Source of the DNA: Sphingomonas sp. Y57
GTDB taxonomy: Bacteria > Pseudomonadota > Alphaproteobacteria > Sphingomonadales > Sphingomonadaceae
NCBI RefSeq assembly: GCF_001015195.1
Contig: NZ_LDES01000022.1
Location: forward strand, 1 to 64,000
Reading direction: 5' to 3'
DNA length: 64,000 bases
A program made the position numbers and the translations under genes. Of this stretch, positions 44,592 to 53,402 are shown in pieces. Each line of letters starts with the position of its first letter. Position 1 is the first letter of the stretch. The notes under the pieces were generated by a model that was not told the origin of the DNA, ran no database searches, and saw only the letters and a list, made by a program, of their open reading frames with translations.

Positions 44592-45560
44592 ATGGGCGGG
44601 TTTCGCGGCCAGCAGGCGATCGGCACCGTTGCCGCGATCGGCGGCGGCGTGATCGGCGGCGGCTGGGTCGCCGCCTTCCTCGGCAGCGGGCGGGCGGTGC
44701 GGCTGCACGATCCCGCCCCCGGCGCCGAGGCCCGGACCCGCGCCCATGTCGCCCGGGCCTGGCCGCAGATGGCCGCGCTGGGACTGGCCCGCGCCGACGA
44801 CGACTGGTCGGACCGGCTGAGTTTCCACGAGACTATCGAAGATGCCGTCGAAGGCGCTGATTTCGTTCAGGAAAGCACCCCTGAGCGGAGCGACGTCAAA
44901 CGCGCATTGTTCGCCGAGATCGACCAGCTGGTGCCGGCGGACGTCCTCGTCGGCAGCAGCACCTCCAGCCTGCCGATCAGCGATCTCCAGGCCGGCCTTT
45001 CCACCGCCGCGCGCTTCGTTCTCGGCCATCCCTTCAACCCGGTCCACCTGATCCCGCTGGTCGAGGTAGGCGGCGGCGATGCGACCGACACGGCGGCTGT
45101 CGACACGGCGCTCGCTTTCTACGCCGCGCTCGGCAAGGAGCCGATCCGTCTCAACCGCGAGATCTTCGGCCATATCGGCAATCGGCTGACCAGCGCGATG
45201 TTCCGCGAAGCGGTACGGCTGGTGGCGGAGGGCTATGCCAGCGTCGAGGACGTCGACAAGGCGATCCGCTTCGGCCCGGCGCTCAAATGGGCGATCCAGG
45301 GCCAGTTCACCACCTTCCACACTTCGGGCGGCGCGGGCGGCCTCGCCGAGTTCCTGCCCAAATTCGTTCCCGGCATCCTCAAGCGCTGGGAGACGATGGC
45401 CGATCCGCCACTCGGCGACCCTGCGCTGCAAGCCGAACTCGTGCGGCAGATGGATGTTGCCGCAAACGGCCGCAGCGTTGAGGAGATCGCCCGGCGACAG
45501 GATGATCTTCTCATGGCGATGCTGGCCCTGATGGCGCGCGACCAGACCGACAAGTCATGA
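44592..45560 (+). CDS. 3-hydroxyacyl-CoA dehydrogenase family protein
   Basis: A 322-residue NAD-dependent dehydrogenase. The Rossmann motif is AAIGGGVIGGGWVAAF, followed by QESTPER, SSTSSL and the catalytic region LGHPFNPVHLIPLVEVGG, plus GHIGNRLTSAMFREA. The layout resembles L-carnitine or hydroxyglutarate-type dehydrogenases (single domain). The start could be a TTG at 44583 overlapping the previous stop, or ATG at 44592; I chose ATG. It gives the operon a second hydroxyacyl dehydrogenase, perhaps for a short or branched intermediate. Confidence 0.86.
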   Translation: MGGFRGQQAIGTVAAIGGGVIGGGWVAAFLGSGRAVRLHDPAPGAEARTRAHVARAWPQMAALGLARADDDWSDRLSFHETIEDAVEGADFVQESTPERSDVKRALFAEIDQLVPADVLVGSSTSSLPISDLQAGLSTAARFVLGHPFNPVHLIPLVEVGGGDATDTAAVDTALAFYAALGKEPIRLNREIFGHIGNRLTSAMFREAVRLVAEGYASVEDVDKAIRFGPALKWAIQGQFTTFHTSGGAGGLAEFLPKFVPGILKRWETMADPPLGDPALQAELVRQMDVAANGRSVEEIARRQDDLLMAMLALMARDQTDKS

Positions 45561-45670
45561 TCGATTTCATCCGCCTATTGCTGGAAAACATCCCTCACTT
45601 TCGGCGCCCGGGAGTATCTTCTGTGGCGTGACGCCAAAAGGCGCCGAGTCTCGTACCAACGGAGAGGATC

Positions 45671-46657
45671 ATGACCGTCGCAGCGCTCAACCGGCCCGAG
45701 GCCGAGGACATCAAGGTCGCCGACGTGCGGCCCGACCGCGAGCTCGAAAGCTGTAATCATCTTCTCGATGACCATGACGCGCTCGAACGATTCTACGACG
45801 ACAATGGCTATATCCTGCTGCGCGGCGTGTTCGACCAGGCGTCGGTCGCCGAAGCGCGCGACGCGATGCTCAAGGTGGCGGAGACGCTCGGCCTGGCCCG
45901 CGCCGACGATCCCGAAGGCAAATATATCGGCGGCGCCTTCGACGGAGGCATGGAAGAAAGCGACCTCTATTCGGGAATCGCCGCCCGGCTGATCGAGCAT
46001 CCCGCCAATCTCGCGGTGATGGAGAAGGTGCTGGGTGAACCCGCCTGTGCGGTACCGATCGTCCAGTACCGCACCTATCCGCCCAACGGGCCGACCACCG
46101 TCGTCCACCAGGACGGTTTCTACAGCCCCGGCATCCAGGACTATAAGCCCGTCTGGATCACCCTGACCCCTTGCACCCGGGAGATGGGCGGGCTGGCGCT
46201 GGCGGTCGGCCAGAACAGGCGCGGCTTTTTCCATAATGTCGCCAAGCCGGCGCCCTATCCGATCCCGCGCGACGCGATCCCCGACGAAGCCTGGGCGACC
46301 ACCGACTACATGCCGGGCGACGTGCTGATCGTGAATCCCTACACGCCCCATTGCGGCATGCCAAACCGTTCGGACCGTCTGCGCATCTCGTTCGATTCCC
46401 GCGTCCAGTCGGCCGCCAATCCCAGCGCGATCGCGGCTACGGTCAAGGCGGTGACGCCGGATTCTATCACCGTCGACGCCGGCGCGCGTGGCGAGTTGAC
46501 CCTGAAGGTCGACGCCGACACCTTCATCCGCGTGCTGCATCCCGGCAAGCGCGAACCGTTCGAAGGGTTCGCAGACTATACCGTGCCCGGCATGCGGCTG
46601 GTGGTAGTCCGCGACGGCGACCGCGCGGTGATGCTGCGTAAGGCCTCGGAAGGCTGA
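45671..46657 (+). CDS. Phytanoyl-CoA dioxygenase-like (PhyH) enzyme (2)
   Basis: A 2-oxoglutarate/Fe(II) oxygenase of 328 residues. The iron ligands are His146 and Asp148 in VHQDGF, and His227 in TPHCGM; an Arg after 235 probably binds 2-oxoglutarate. The C-terminus has an extra small beta domain (TVKAVTPDSITVDAG) also seen in PhyH 1. GGAGAGG precedes the ATG. It lies 110 bases after the dehydrogenase gene and may have its own promoter, though I cannot identify one. Substrate unknown. Confidence 0.87.
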   Translation: MTVAALNRPEAEDIKVADVRPDRELESCNHLLDDHDALERFYDDNGYILLRGVFDQASVAEARDAMLKVAETLGLARADDPEGKYIGGAFDGGMEESDLYSGIAARLIEHPANLAVMEKVLGEPACAVPIVQYRTYPPNGPTTVVHQDGFYSPGIQDYKPVWITLTPCTREMGGLALAVGQNRRGFFHNVAKPAPYPIPRDAIPDEAWATTDYMPGDVLIVNPYTPHCGMPNRSDRLRISFDSRVQSAANPSAIAATVKAVTPDSITVDAGARGELTLKVDADTFIRVLHPGKREPFEGFADYTVPGMRLVVVRDGDRAVMLRKASEG

Positions 46658-46712
46658 CGATCTTTGGAGCGGTAAAACAAAGACATAGATTCAATTTCGG
46701 ATTGTGAACTGT

Positions 46713-46783
46713 CCGTTCGTGTCGAGCGAAGTCGAGACACGTTCCGAGAACCAGCGCCCCTCGACTTCGCTCGGGACGAACGG
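46713..46783. repeat. Extragenic palindromic element, copy 3
   Basis: A 71-bp near-perfect inverted repeat: CCGTTCGTGTCGAGCGAAGT at the left and CTTCGCTCGGGACGAACGG at the right, so the ends are exact complements with small internal mismatches. It lies between the convergent PhyH (+) and acyl-CoA dehydrogenase (-) genes. It is the compact form of copies 1, 2 and 4. Confidence 0.85.
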
Positions 46784-46827
46784 TTTCAATTCTACTGAAA
46801 CTCACTCCGGAGCAGCCGGCGGAGCGA

Positions 46828-47958
46828 TCACTCCGCCGGATAGACCCCGCCAAGCTCGACGAGCCGCGCCAGATGGTGGTCGCGATCGCCCAGCAGCGCA
46901 TCGATCGCGGTCAGCCGCTTGAAGGCGTGGCCGACTTTATACTCTGCGGTGATGCCGATCGCGCCGTGCATCTGCACCGCCTCCTGCCCGACCATCCGGC
47001 CCGACTTGCCGATCTGCGCCTTGGCCGCGGCGATATTGCGGCGGCGCTGATGCGCGTCGCCGTCCAGCGACAAAGCGGCGAGCACCGCCATGCTGCGTGA
47101 CAGCTCGACCTGCATCAGCATGTCGACCGCACGATGCTGCAGCGCCTGGAAGCTGCCGATCGCGACGCCGAACTGCTGGCGGGTCTTGAGATAGTCGACG
47201 GTGACGTCGAGCGTCTCGGCCATCGCGCCGACCGCTTCGGCGACCAGCGCGGCGCGCGCCTCGTCGAACAGGCGGTCGAGGATCCCCGCGCCGTCACCGG
47301 CCTCGCCGATCGGCGCCTCGGCGCCGACGGCGACGCCGTTCAGCCCAACCGACGCCACCGGCACCCCGTCATAGCCGCGCGCGGCCTCGATCGAGACGCC
47401 GCCGGCCTTCGTATCAACCAGGAACAGGCCCAGCCCCTCCCCCGTCGTCGCACTGACGATCAGCGTGTCGGCGCTCTGGCCGTGGATCACCGCGATCTTG
47501 GCGCCGTCGATGATCCAGCCCTCGCCGGCCGGGCGGGCGGTCGTCCGCGCCGCGAGCGTGTGGCGCGCCTGCCCCGCCTCGTCATGGGCGAACGCCAGGA
47601 TGCGCCCCCCGGCGATCACTCCCGGCACGATCGCCGCGCGCTGCGCCGCCGAAGCGCCGTGCCGCAGCACGCCGCCGGCGAGCACCACCGTGGCGAAATA
47701 GGGTTCGACCATCAGGCCGCGGCCGAGCGCCTCCATGATCAGCATCATGTCGACGCCGCTGCCGCCGAAGCCGCCATCCTCCTCGGCGAAGGGCAGCCCG
47801 AGCAACCCCATCTCGGCGAGCGCGGCCCAGGCCTCGCGGCTCCAGCCATCGGCGCTGCGCAGCGCATGTTCGCGCTTCGAGAAGTCGTAGGTCTCGGCCA
47901 CGAAGCGGGTGACCGTCTCGCTGAGCATCTTCTGCTCGTCGGTGAGTTCAAAATCCAT
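46828..47958 (-). CDS. Acyl-CoA dehydrogenase family protein (2), probable partner subunit
   Basis: A 376-residue acyl-CoA dehydrogenase-like protein. It shows the fold (FELTDEQKMLSETVTRF, LLGLPFAEEDGGFGG, FDEARAALVAEAVGAM) but lacks the canonical TEPxxGSD loop and the catalytic Glu near the C-terminus (KRLTAIDALLGDRDHHL). Such degenerate subunits pair with an active one in heterotetramers such as ChsE1-ChsE2. It follows acyl-CoA dehydrogenase 3 by six bases, so the two are co-translated. It is last of the IclR-MECR-ACAD-ACAD operon. Confidence 0.85.
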   Translation of the reverse strand: MDFELTDEQKMLSETVTRFVAETYDFSKREHALRSADGWSREAWAALAEMGLLGLPFAEEDGGFGGSGVDMMLIMEALGRGLMVEPYFATVVLAGGVLRHGASAAQRAAIVPGVIAGGRILAFAHDEAGQARHTLAARTTARPAGEGWIIDGAKIAVIHGQSADTLIVSATTGEGLGLFLVDTKAGGVSIEAARGYDGVPVASVGLNGVAVGAEAPIGEAGDGAGILDRLFDEARAALVAEAVGAMAETLDVTVDYLKTRQQFGVAIGSFQALQHRAVDMLMQVELSRSMAVLAALSLDGDAHQRRRNIAAAKAQIGKSGRMVGQEAVQMHGAIGITAEYKVGHAFKRLTAIDALLGDRDHHLARLVELGGVYPAE

Positions 47959-47964
47959 CGCGTG

Positions 47965-49149
47965 TCACAGCCCCAGCATCGTCTTGGCGATGATGTTCTT
48001 CTGGATCTCGTTCGATCCGCCGAAGATCGAGACCTTGCGCATCGTGAAGTAGAAGGGCGCCGCCGCGGCGACCCATCCATGATCGGGATCCTCGTCCGCA
48101 TGATGCCCCGCCGTGGCCAGCCCGGCGGGGCCGGCCAGTTCGAGCACCAGCTCGGTCATGCGCTGCTGCATCTCGGTGCCCTTGACCTTCAGGATCGAGG
48201 CCGCGGCATTGGCGCCGCCGCCATGGGCATCGGCCGAAACGACGCGGAGTTGGGTCAGTTCCAGCGCGCGCAGCTCGACCTCGACCTCGGCGAGCTTGAA
48301 GGCGAGCCGCTCGCGCTCGGCCGGGGTCAGCACGCCTTCGGCGGCGAGGCGCCGCTCCAGGCCGCGGAGCTGCGACAGCCTCTCCTTGGACAGGCCGATG
48401 CGGGCGATGCCGCTGCGCTCGCTGCCCAGCAGATGCTTGGCGACGTCCCAGCCCTTGCCTTCCTCGCCCACGACATTGGCGACCGGCACGCGGACGTCGT
48501 CGAAGAACACCTCATTGGCGTCATGGCCGCCGTCGATCGTCTCGATCGGACGCACGGTGATGCCCGGCGTCTTCATGTCGAGCAGCAGGAATGTGATCCC
48601 CTGCTGCTTCTTGCCGGAGCTGTCGGTGCGGAACAGGCCGAACATCCAGTCGGCATGCTGTGCCTGGGTGGTCCAGATCTTCTGGCCGTTGAGGACATAA
48701 TGATCGCCGTCGCGCACTGCACTGGTCTTCAGGCTGGCGAGGTCCGATCCGGCGCCAGGCTCCGAAAAGCCCTGACACCACCAGATGTCGAGATTGGCGG
48801 TAGCCGCCAGGAAGCGCTGCTTCTGCTCGTCGGTGCCGAAGCGGCACAGCACCGGGCCGATCATGTTGACGTTGAAGGGCGATCCCTCGGGCGCGTGCGC
48901 CAGTGCCATCTCCTCCTGGAAGATATAGCGCTGGGCGGGCGTCCAGGCCTGGCCGCCATAGGCGACGGGCCAGTGCGTCACCGCCCAGCCGCGCGCATTG
49001 AGGATGCGCTGCCAGCGGACGGCATCGTCCTTTTCCAGATGCTCGCGGTTGATCATCTTGCGTCGCAGATCGTCGGGCAGCGCCTCCCGGAAGAAGGCGC
49101 GGACCTCGTCGCGGAAGGCGATCTCCTCCGGCGTGAACTCAAGATTCAT
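47965..49149 (-). CDS. Acyl-CoA dehydrogenase (3)
   Basis: A 394-residue enzyme. Seen: WWCQGFSEPGAGSDLASLKT loop, GWDVAKHLLGSERSGIARIG and IFGGSNEIQKNIIAK at the C-terminus, the form found in actinobacterial FadE-type alpha subunits. ATG at 49149 is preferred to the TTG at 49155; no strong ribosome site. It and the next gene probably form an alpha2-beta2 acyl-CoA dehydrogenase, the arrangement known for steroid side-chain oxidation. The preceding gene on the same strand is the MECR-like reductase. Confidence 0.88.
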   Translation of the reverse strand: MNLEFTPEEIAFRDEVRAFFREALPDDLRRKMINREHLEKDDAVRWQRILNARGWAVTHWPVAYGGQAWTPAQRYIFQEEMALAHAPEGSPFNVNMIGPVLCRFGTDEQKQRFLAATANLDIWWCQGFSEPGAGSDLASLKTSAVRDGDHYVLNGQKIWTTQAQHADWMFGLFRTDSSGKKQQGITFLLLDMKTPGITVRPIETIDGGHDANEVFFDDVRVPVANVVGEEGKGWDVAKHLLGSERSGIARIGLSKERLSQLRGLERRLAAEGVLTPAERERLAFKLAEVEVELRALELTQLRVVSADAHGGGANAAASILKVKGTEMQQRMTELVLELAGPAGLATAGHHADEDPDHGWVAAAAPFYFTMRKVSIFGGSNEIQKNIIAKTMLGL

Positions 49150-49225
49150 CGGCAAAAAATCCCGTTGGTCGAGCCTGTCCCCACCAGATTAGCGACGGTG
49201 CTGTCAACGCGACGGCCGGAAGCCT

Positions 49226-50191
49226 TCACATGCCCGATATCGCGTCGAGGTCGAGCAGCACCCGGCCCGGCCCCGGTGTCCGTGCCAGCGCGATCGCCTG
49301 ATCCGCTTCAGCCAGGGGAAGGACCGCCCGGATCGGCAGGTCGGCGGCGCCCTGGCCCGCCAGGGTCCACAGCGCGGCCACCATCTTGTCGCGCGCGGCC
49401 GGCACCATCTTCGCCTCCGCCGGACGCAGGCTGAAGCCGCGCACCGTCAGGCCGCGTCCGGTGAGAAGTTGGGATCGGACCCGGGAAGGATCGCCCGAAA
49501 GATGGCCGAAAACGAGTACGATCCCATCCGCATCGAGGCACGCCGCCATCCGGCCGGTGGAGTCGCCGGCGACGCAGTCAAGTGCGGCACGGACCGGCCG
49601 GCCACCGCTTGCCTTCCTCACCGCCGCCTCGAGCCGCTCGTCATCGGCAAGGCCCGTGAACGAGGAACCGGGCCGAACGACGTCGATCACCATGACGTCG
49701 CGCAGCGCGGCCAGCCGACGCACCCAATGCGCGACCGCCGAGCCGGCGGCGTTCTGGACGATGCAGTCGCCGGGACCTGCGCCGCTGCCGTCGAGCAATA
49801 GCCAGGCGGTAGCGGGATTGATCCGCATCATCGCCGCCTGCGGGAGATCGATGCCGGACGGGACCGCCAGCAGCCGGTCGCGCGGCAATACGCGGTAGCG
49901 CGCCCAGTTGCCCCGATCGAGTGGCAGGACGAGATCGCCGGACCGCAGATCAGCCACTCGCGATCCGAGCTGTTCGACGATGCCGACGCCTTCGGCGCCC
50001 AGCGGTTCATCGGCGGCAAGGGCAAAGGCATAGCCGCCATCGACGGCCAGCAGATCGGCGGGATTGACCGGCGCCAACAGCATCCGGACGACGACGTCGT
50101 CGGGTCCCGGCGCTCTGGGCATCGGCCGGGGCTCCAGGCGGATGCCGCCCGCCGGGCCGGCCAGCAGGCCCATATTGGCGGGCGGGCTCAT
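49226..50191 (-). CDS. MECR-like MDR oxidoreductase
   Basis: A 321-residue zinc-free medium-chain reductase. The segment AMMRINPATAWLLL is the NPxTA motif of trans-2-enoyl-CoA reductases (MECR/Etr1), followed by the Rossmann IVQNAAGSAVAHWV and DVVRPGSS loop. GroES-like N-terminal half: LLAPVNPADLLAVDGGY. It is 16 bases after the IclR gene and upstream of two acyl-CoA dehydrogenases. It may saturate a double bond that blocks beta-oxidation; other MDR quinone reductases cannot be excluded. Confidence 0.83.
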   Translation of the reverse strand: MSPPANMGLLAGPAGGIRLEPRPMPRAPGPDDVVVRMLLAPVNPADLLAVDGGYAFALAADEPLGAEGVGIVEQLGSRVADLRSGDLVLPLDRGNWARYRVLPRDRLLAVPSGIDLPQAAMMRINPATAWLLLDGSGAGPGDCIVQNAAGSAVAHWVRRLAALRDVMVIDVVRPGSSFTGLADDERLEAAVRKASGGRPVRAALDCVAGDSTGRMAACLDADGIVLVFGHLSGDPSRVRSQLLTGRGLTVRGFSLRPAEAKMVPAARDKMVAALWTLAGQGAADLPIRAVLPLAEADQAIALARTPGPGRVLLDLDAISGM

Positions 50192-50207
50192 TGATGGTGG
50201 CCGCGCC

Positions 50208-51047
50208 TCAGGCGAAGTGGCGGCGATAGCTCACGATCTTCACATTGTCGTTCATGCGGGCGATGCTGCTCTGGGAAGGCTCCTCTACCTCGGGGCCCTC
50301 GACCGCGTCGATCTCGTCGCGATGGTCGAGCAAGGCCGCGATGATCTCGCCCGAACGCTCTTCGATCACCTCGCGGGAAGCGAGTACGCTGATCACGAGC
50401 CGGTCCATACCGCGTCGTGCCGGCAGCAAAACCGCAATGCAACCCGATCCGTCCGCCTGATCAGTGACCAGCCAGCCTTTCTCGCGAAGCGCCGCCATCT
50501 CCTCCATCACGTCGGCAAGCCGGACGTGGCGGGAAGCGTCGCCCTCCTCTGCGTTGAGGCGGTGGACCGCGGAGCGGATATGGTCGTTCTGGTAGCTCGA
50601 CAGCAGGAGCTTGCCCTGCGGGCTGTGAAGCAGAGGCAGCGTATCACCGACATGAGCGTCGATTGCCCCCTCATCCTGACCATGGATCACGTGGAGGTGC
50701 TGGACGACATAGTTGGAAGCGGTCGACAGGATCACCGTCTCGCCGACGAGATTGGCCACACGATCGATCGCCGACAGGACCGGGCCGCCACGAAACAGGG
50801 CCGGCTTCACCCAGGCACCGAGCAACGCGACGCGGGCGGTGGGGCTATAGGTACGGCGGAAGCGATTATAATGCAGATAGCCGAGCCGGGTCAGGCAGCG
50901 CAGCAGCTCCGACGTGCTCGACTGCGGGTAGGACAGGGTCCGCGACATATCCATCACTGTGGCATGGCGGCGGTCCTGATCGAAATATTCGAGAATTTCG
51001 AGGACGCGGTGTGCCGACTTGATCGTCCGTGAATCGCTGGTGGCCAT
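50208..51047 (-). CDS. IclR family transcriptional regulator (1)
   Basis: A 279-residue regulator. N-terminal winged HTH (SAHRVLEILEYFDQ... MSRTLSYPQSSTSELLRCL) and C-terminal effector domain (LSTASNYVVQHLHV, GKLLLSSYQND). GAGGGAGAG precedes the start at 51047. It is the first gene of a minus-strand operon with the MECR-like and two acyl-CoA dehydrogenase genes, and is divergent from a second IclR. It probably regulates its own operon. Confidence 0.88.
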   Translation of the reverse strand: MATSDSRTIKSAHRVLEILEYFDQDRRHATVMDMSRTLSYPQSSTSELLRCLTRLGYLHYNRFRRTYSPTARVALLGAWVKPALFRGGPVLSAIDRVANLVGETVILSTASNYVVQHLHVIHGQDEGAIDAHVGDTLPLLHSPQGKLLLSSYQNDHIRSAVHRLNAEEGDASRHVRLADVMEEMAALREKGWLVTDQADGSGCIAVLLPARRGMDRLVISVLASREVIEERSGEIIAALLDHRDEIDAVEGPEVEEPSQSSIARMNDNVKIVSYRRHFA

Positions 51048-51132
51048 CGATGCTCTCCCTCTCCCGAGACTCATTGATCCCGATCAAGGACGTAGCATCA
51101 CGGACATGATGCGCCAAGCTTTTTCGAATTGC

Positions 51133-51148
51133 GTTCGATTTTTCGAAC
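51133..51148. promoter_or_regulatory. Inverted repeat, candidate IclR operator
   Basis: GTTCGA (51133-51138) and TCGAAC (51143-51148) form a perfect 6-bp inverted repeat around TTTT, in the 138-bp gap between the two divergent iclR genes. A partial copy TTCGAA is at 51123-51128. IclR proteins often bind palindromes with short AT-rich centres. Which of the two regulators binds is unknown. Confidence 0.5.
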
Positions 51149-51185
51149 AACTATGCTGTCGACAGGGAAATGGGGGAGTTCCAGA

Positions 51186-51995
51186 ATGACGACATCGGCG
51201 ACGCCGGAGGTACGGACGGTCAAGGGGCCCAGGGCGATCGGGCGGGTGCTGGATCTGCTGATGCTGTTGTCCAAGCATCGCGAAGGATTGGGCCTGGCCG
51301 AGATCAGCACCGCGATGGCGGTCCCCAAGAGCACCTTTCTCGATACGCTGCGCGGCCTTTGCGACCTGCGCTACCTCGTCCAGGAGGAGGGCCGTTATCG
51401 GCTGGGGCCGGTCGCCTATCGGCTCGCGGGCCACATCATGGCCACCTGGTCGGCACCCGAAGTCGTTCGCCAGCCGGTCAAGGCGCTCGCCAGGGCCACC
51501 CATGAGTCGGTGGGCTTTGCGATCGTCGATTGGGAGATAGGCCAGGCGATCTACACGGAGGCGATCAACAGCACCCAGCCCGTGCGCTACGCGATGCATG
51601 TCGGCATCCGCGCGCCGCTTTATGCGAGTGCGGCCGGACGAGTCCTGCTCGCCCATGCCGAGCCCGATCGCGTCAGCGCCTATCTGAAACGGGCCAAGCT
51701 GCGCCCTCTCACGGCAAGCACGCGGGTCACCGAGGCCGACATCAGGGCGGATCTCGATGAAATACGGCGAACCGGCTATTGCGCCAGCTTCGGCGAGATG
51801 CTGAGCGATACCGCCGCCATGGCCGTACCGGTGTTCGGCCCCGATGACGAGACGATCGGCGCGATGATGCTCGCGGCCCCCCTCGATCGCATGCGGAACA
51901 ATTATGACGGCTTCCTGCGACTGCTGATCGATGCCGGGCAGGAAGCGTCCGGCCGCCCCGTGACGGCCGTGCCGGAGCTTCCTTCCAGGGACTGA
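51186..51995 (+). CDS. IclR family transcriptional regulator (2)
   Basis: A 269-residue regulator with N-terminal HTH (AIGRVLDLLMLLSKHREGLGLAEISTAMAVPKSTFLDTL) and effector domain (AAGRVLLAHAEPDRV, YCASFGEMLSDTAAMAVPVF). GGGGGA at 51172-51177 supports 51186. It is transcribed alone and ends at an extragenic palindrome. It differs from IclR 1 in sequence and the two may cross-regulate through the shared promoter region, with an acyl-CoA or aromatic acid as effector. Confidence 0.88.
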   Translation: MTTSATPEVRTVKGPRAIGRVLDLLMLLSKHREGLGLAEISTAMAVPKSTFLDTLRGLCDLRYLVQEEGRYRLGPVAYRLAGHIMATWSAPEVVRQPVKALARATHESVGFAIVDWEIGQAIYTEAINSTQPVRYAMHVGIRAPLYASAAGRVLLAHAEPDRVSAYLKRAKLRPLTASTRVTEADIRADLDEIRRTGYCASFGEMLSDTAAMAVPVFGPDDETIGAMMLAAPLDRMRNNYDGFLRLLIDAGQEASGRPVTAVPELPSRD

Positions 51996-52016
51996 GGGTC
52001 TCTCGGTAGTATCGAA

Positions 52017-52138
52017 CCGCTCGCGTCGAGCGACGTCGAGACACGTTCCGAAAGCCAACGCCCCTCGACTTCGGCCTTTGGCCGAAGTTAATCCCGAGCG
52101 CCTGCCTTGCAGGTAGCGAGGGGCTCGGGACGAACGGA
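52017..52138. repeat. Extragenic palindromic element, copy 4
   Basis: The left part begins CCGCTCGCGTCGAGCGACGTC, a diverged version of the compact form. The right part carries CTCGACTTCGGCCTTTGGCCG and AGGGGCTCGGGACGAACGG. It sits between the convergent iclR (+) and amidohydrolase-2 (-) genes. Several substitutions show it is the most diverged of the five copies. Confidence 0.75.
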
Positions 52139-52169
52139 ATGTTTAGGCGATGCGGACCGCCCCACCTCC

Positions 52170-53402
52170 TCAGCAGGGCAGGCCCATGAAGCGCATGCCG
52201 TTCTCGTACATGATCTTGCGGGTGTCTTCGGCCGAAAGCCCCCGGCACGCCTCGTCGGCGAAGATGCGCGGCTCCTCCACGCCTTCGGCGTGCGGATAAT
52301 CCGATCCCATCATCAGCCAGTCGGCGGTGCCGACCTGCTCGACGATCGACCGCAGGTCATCTTCGGGATAGGCGACGACCGAGACATGCTCGGCGAAAAC
52401 GCGGCTCGGGCGGTCCTTGAGCTGGCCGCCCGGCCAGAACCCGTTTTTGGCGATGCCCCGACACTTGTCCATCTTGGTCAGCATCGCCGGCACCCATTCC
52501 GCGCCGTTCTCCGCCGACAGCAGCTTCACGTTCGGAAAGCGCGCGAAGAAATTCCAGAAGATGAAGCTCGACAACGTCTCGATCACCGGCCGCTCGGAAT
52601 AGCCGTGCATCCAGACGAAGGCGGTCTGCTTGATGCGCGACTGCTGGACCGGCTCGCCCCACACGGCCATGTGATGCTTCATGTAGATCGCTTCGGAGAC
52701 GTGGAAGACGACGCGGATGCCGGCCTCGTTGGCGATCGCCCAGAAGGGGTCATGATCGGGATGCGCGGGCGCCTTGCCATTATAGGGGCCCATCGGCATC
52801 AGGATGAGCTTGGCGCCCTTCTCGATCACGCCGCGAAGCTGCTTGCACGCCTCATCGATATTCTCGAGCGTGACGATCGGCGCGGTGTAGATGCGGTCGT
52901 CATAATTGTACTTCCACTGGTCGTACATCCAGCCATTATAGGCGTTTAGCACCGGATAGGCGTAGCGCGGATCGTCGAGGAAGCTGATCGCCGTGATCAT
53001 GTTTCCAATGAACAGGATCGACGATCGCACGTCCCAGCCGTTCAACTTCTCCACCCGCGCGGCGGGCTCCATCATGTCGGCGGTCTTGGGGACATGCAGG
53101 TCGATCTCGGCCTTGCCTTCCTTCATCGCACGCAGCCATTCGTGCAGCTTGCCCGGGGCCGGCACCCGTCCATCCTCGAACAGATGGTCGGCACTGATCT
53201 CCACCTTGCGCGGGCCGACATACATGGCGAAATCGCCATCTTCGCCGGTCTTGAAGCTGATGCCGTACTTCTCGGCGGCGTCGCGCGGCAGATAGCGGGT
53301 CCAGGCGTCGTCGGTCTCCCAGAAATGGGTGTCGGCATCGAAGATCGGCCCCGAATAGAGCGGGGCGCGGTCGACCGGCTTGGGCTGCGCTTGGGAAGAC
53401 AT
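52170..53402 (-). CDS. Amidohydrolase-2 (ACMSD-like) family protein
   Basis: A 410-residue TIM-barrel metalloenzyme. The DADTHFWE strand, HVSEA with VVFHVSE, and MGSDYPHAEG mark the metal site of the amidohydrolase-2 group, which contains decarboxylases and hydrolases of cyclic acids. The start at 53402 is preferred to a GTG at 53405. It is a single-gene unit, divergent from the D-aminoacylase-like gene at 53711 with a strong inverted repeat in the gap. Decarboxylation or hydrolysis of a ring-opened intermediate is the likely role. Confidence 0.85.
   Translation of the reverse strand: MSSQAQPKPVDRAPLYSGPIFDADTHFWETDDAWTRYLPRDAAEKYGISFKTGEDGDFAMYVGPRKVEISADHLFEDGRVPAPGKLHEWLRAMKEGKAEIDLHVPKTADMMEPAARVEKLNGWDVRSSILFIGNMITAISFLDDPRYAYPVLNAYNGWMYDQWKYNYDDRIYTAPIVTLENIDEACKQLRGVIEKGAKLILMPMGPYNGKAPAHPDHDPFWAIANEAGIRVVFHVSEAIYMKHHMAVWGEPVQQSRIKQTAFVWMHGYSERPVIETLSSFIFWNFFARFPNVKLLSAENGAEWVPAMLTKMDKCRGIAKNGFWPGGQLKDRPSRVFAEHVSVVAYPEDDLRSIVEQVGTADWLMMGSDYPHAEGVEEPRIFADEACRGLSAEDTRKIMYENGMRFMGLPC

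Noticed and set aside
47134-49434. A 766-codon plus-strand frame opposite two acyl-CoA dehydrogenases
   Set aside because: No domain motif, and it runs through the gap between two real genes; shadow frame.
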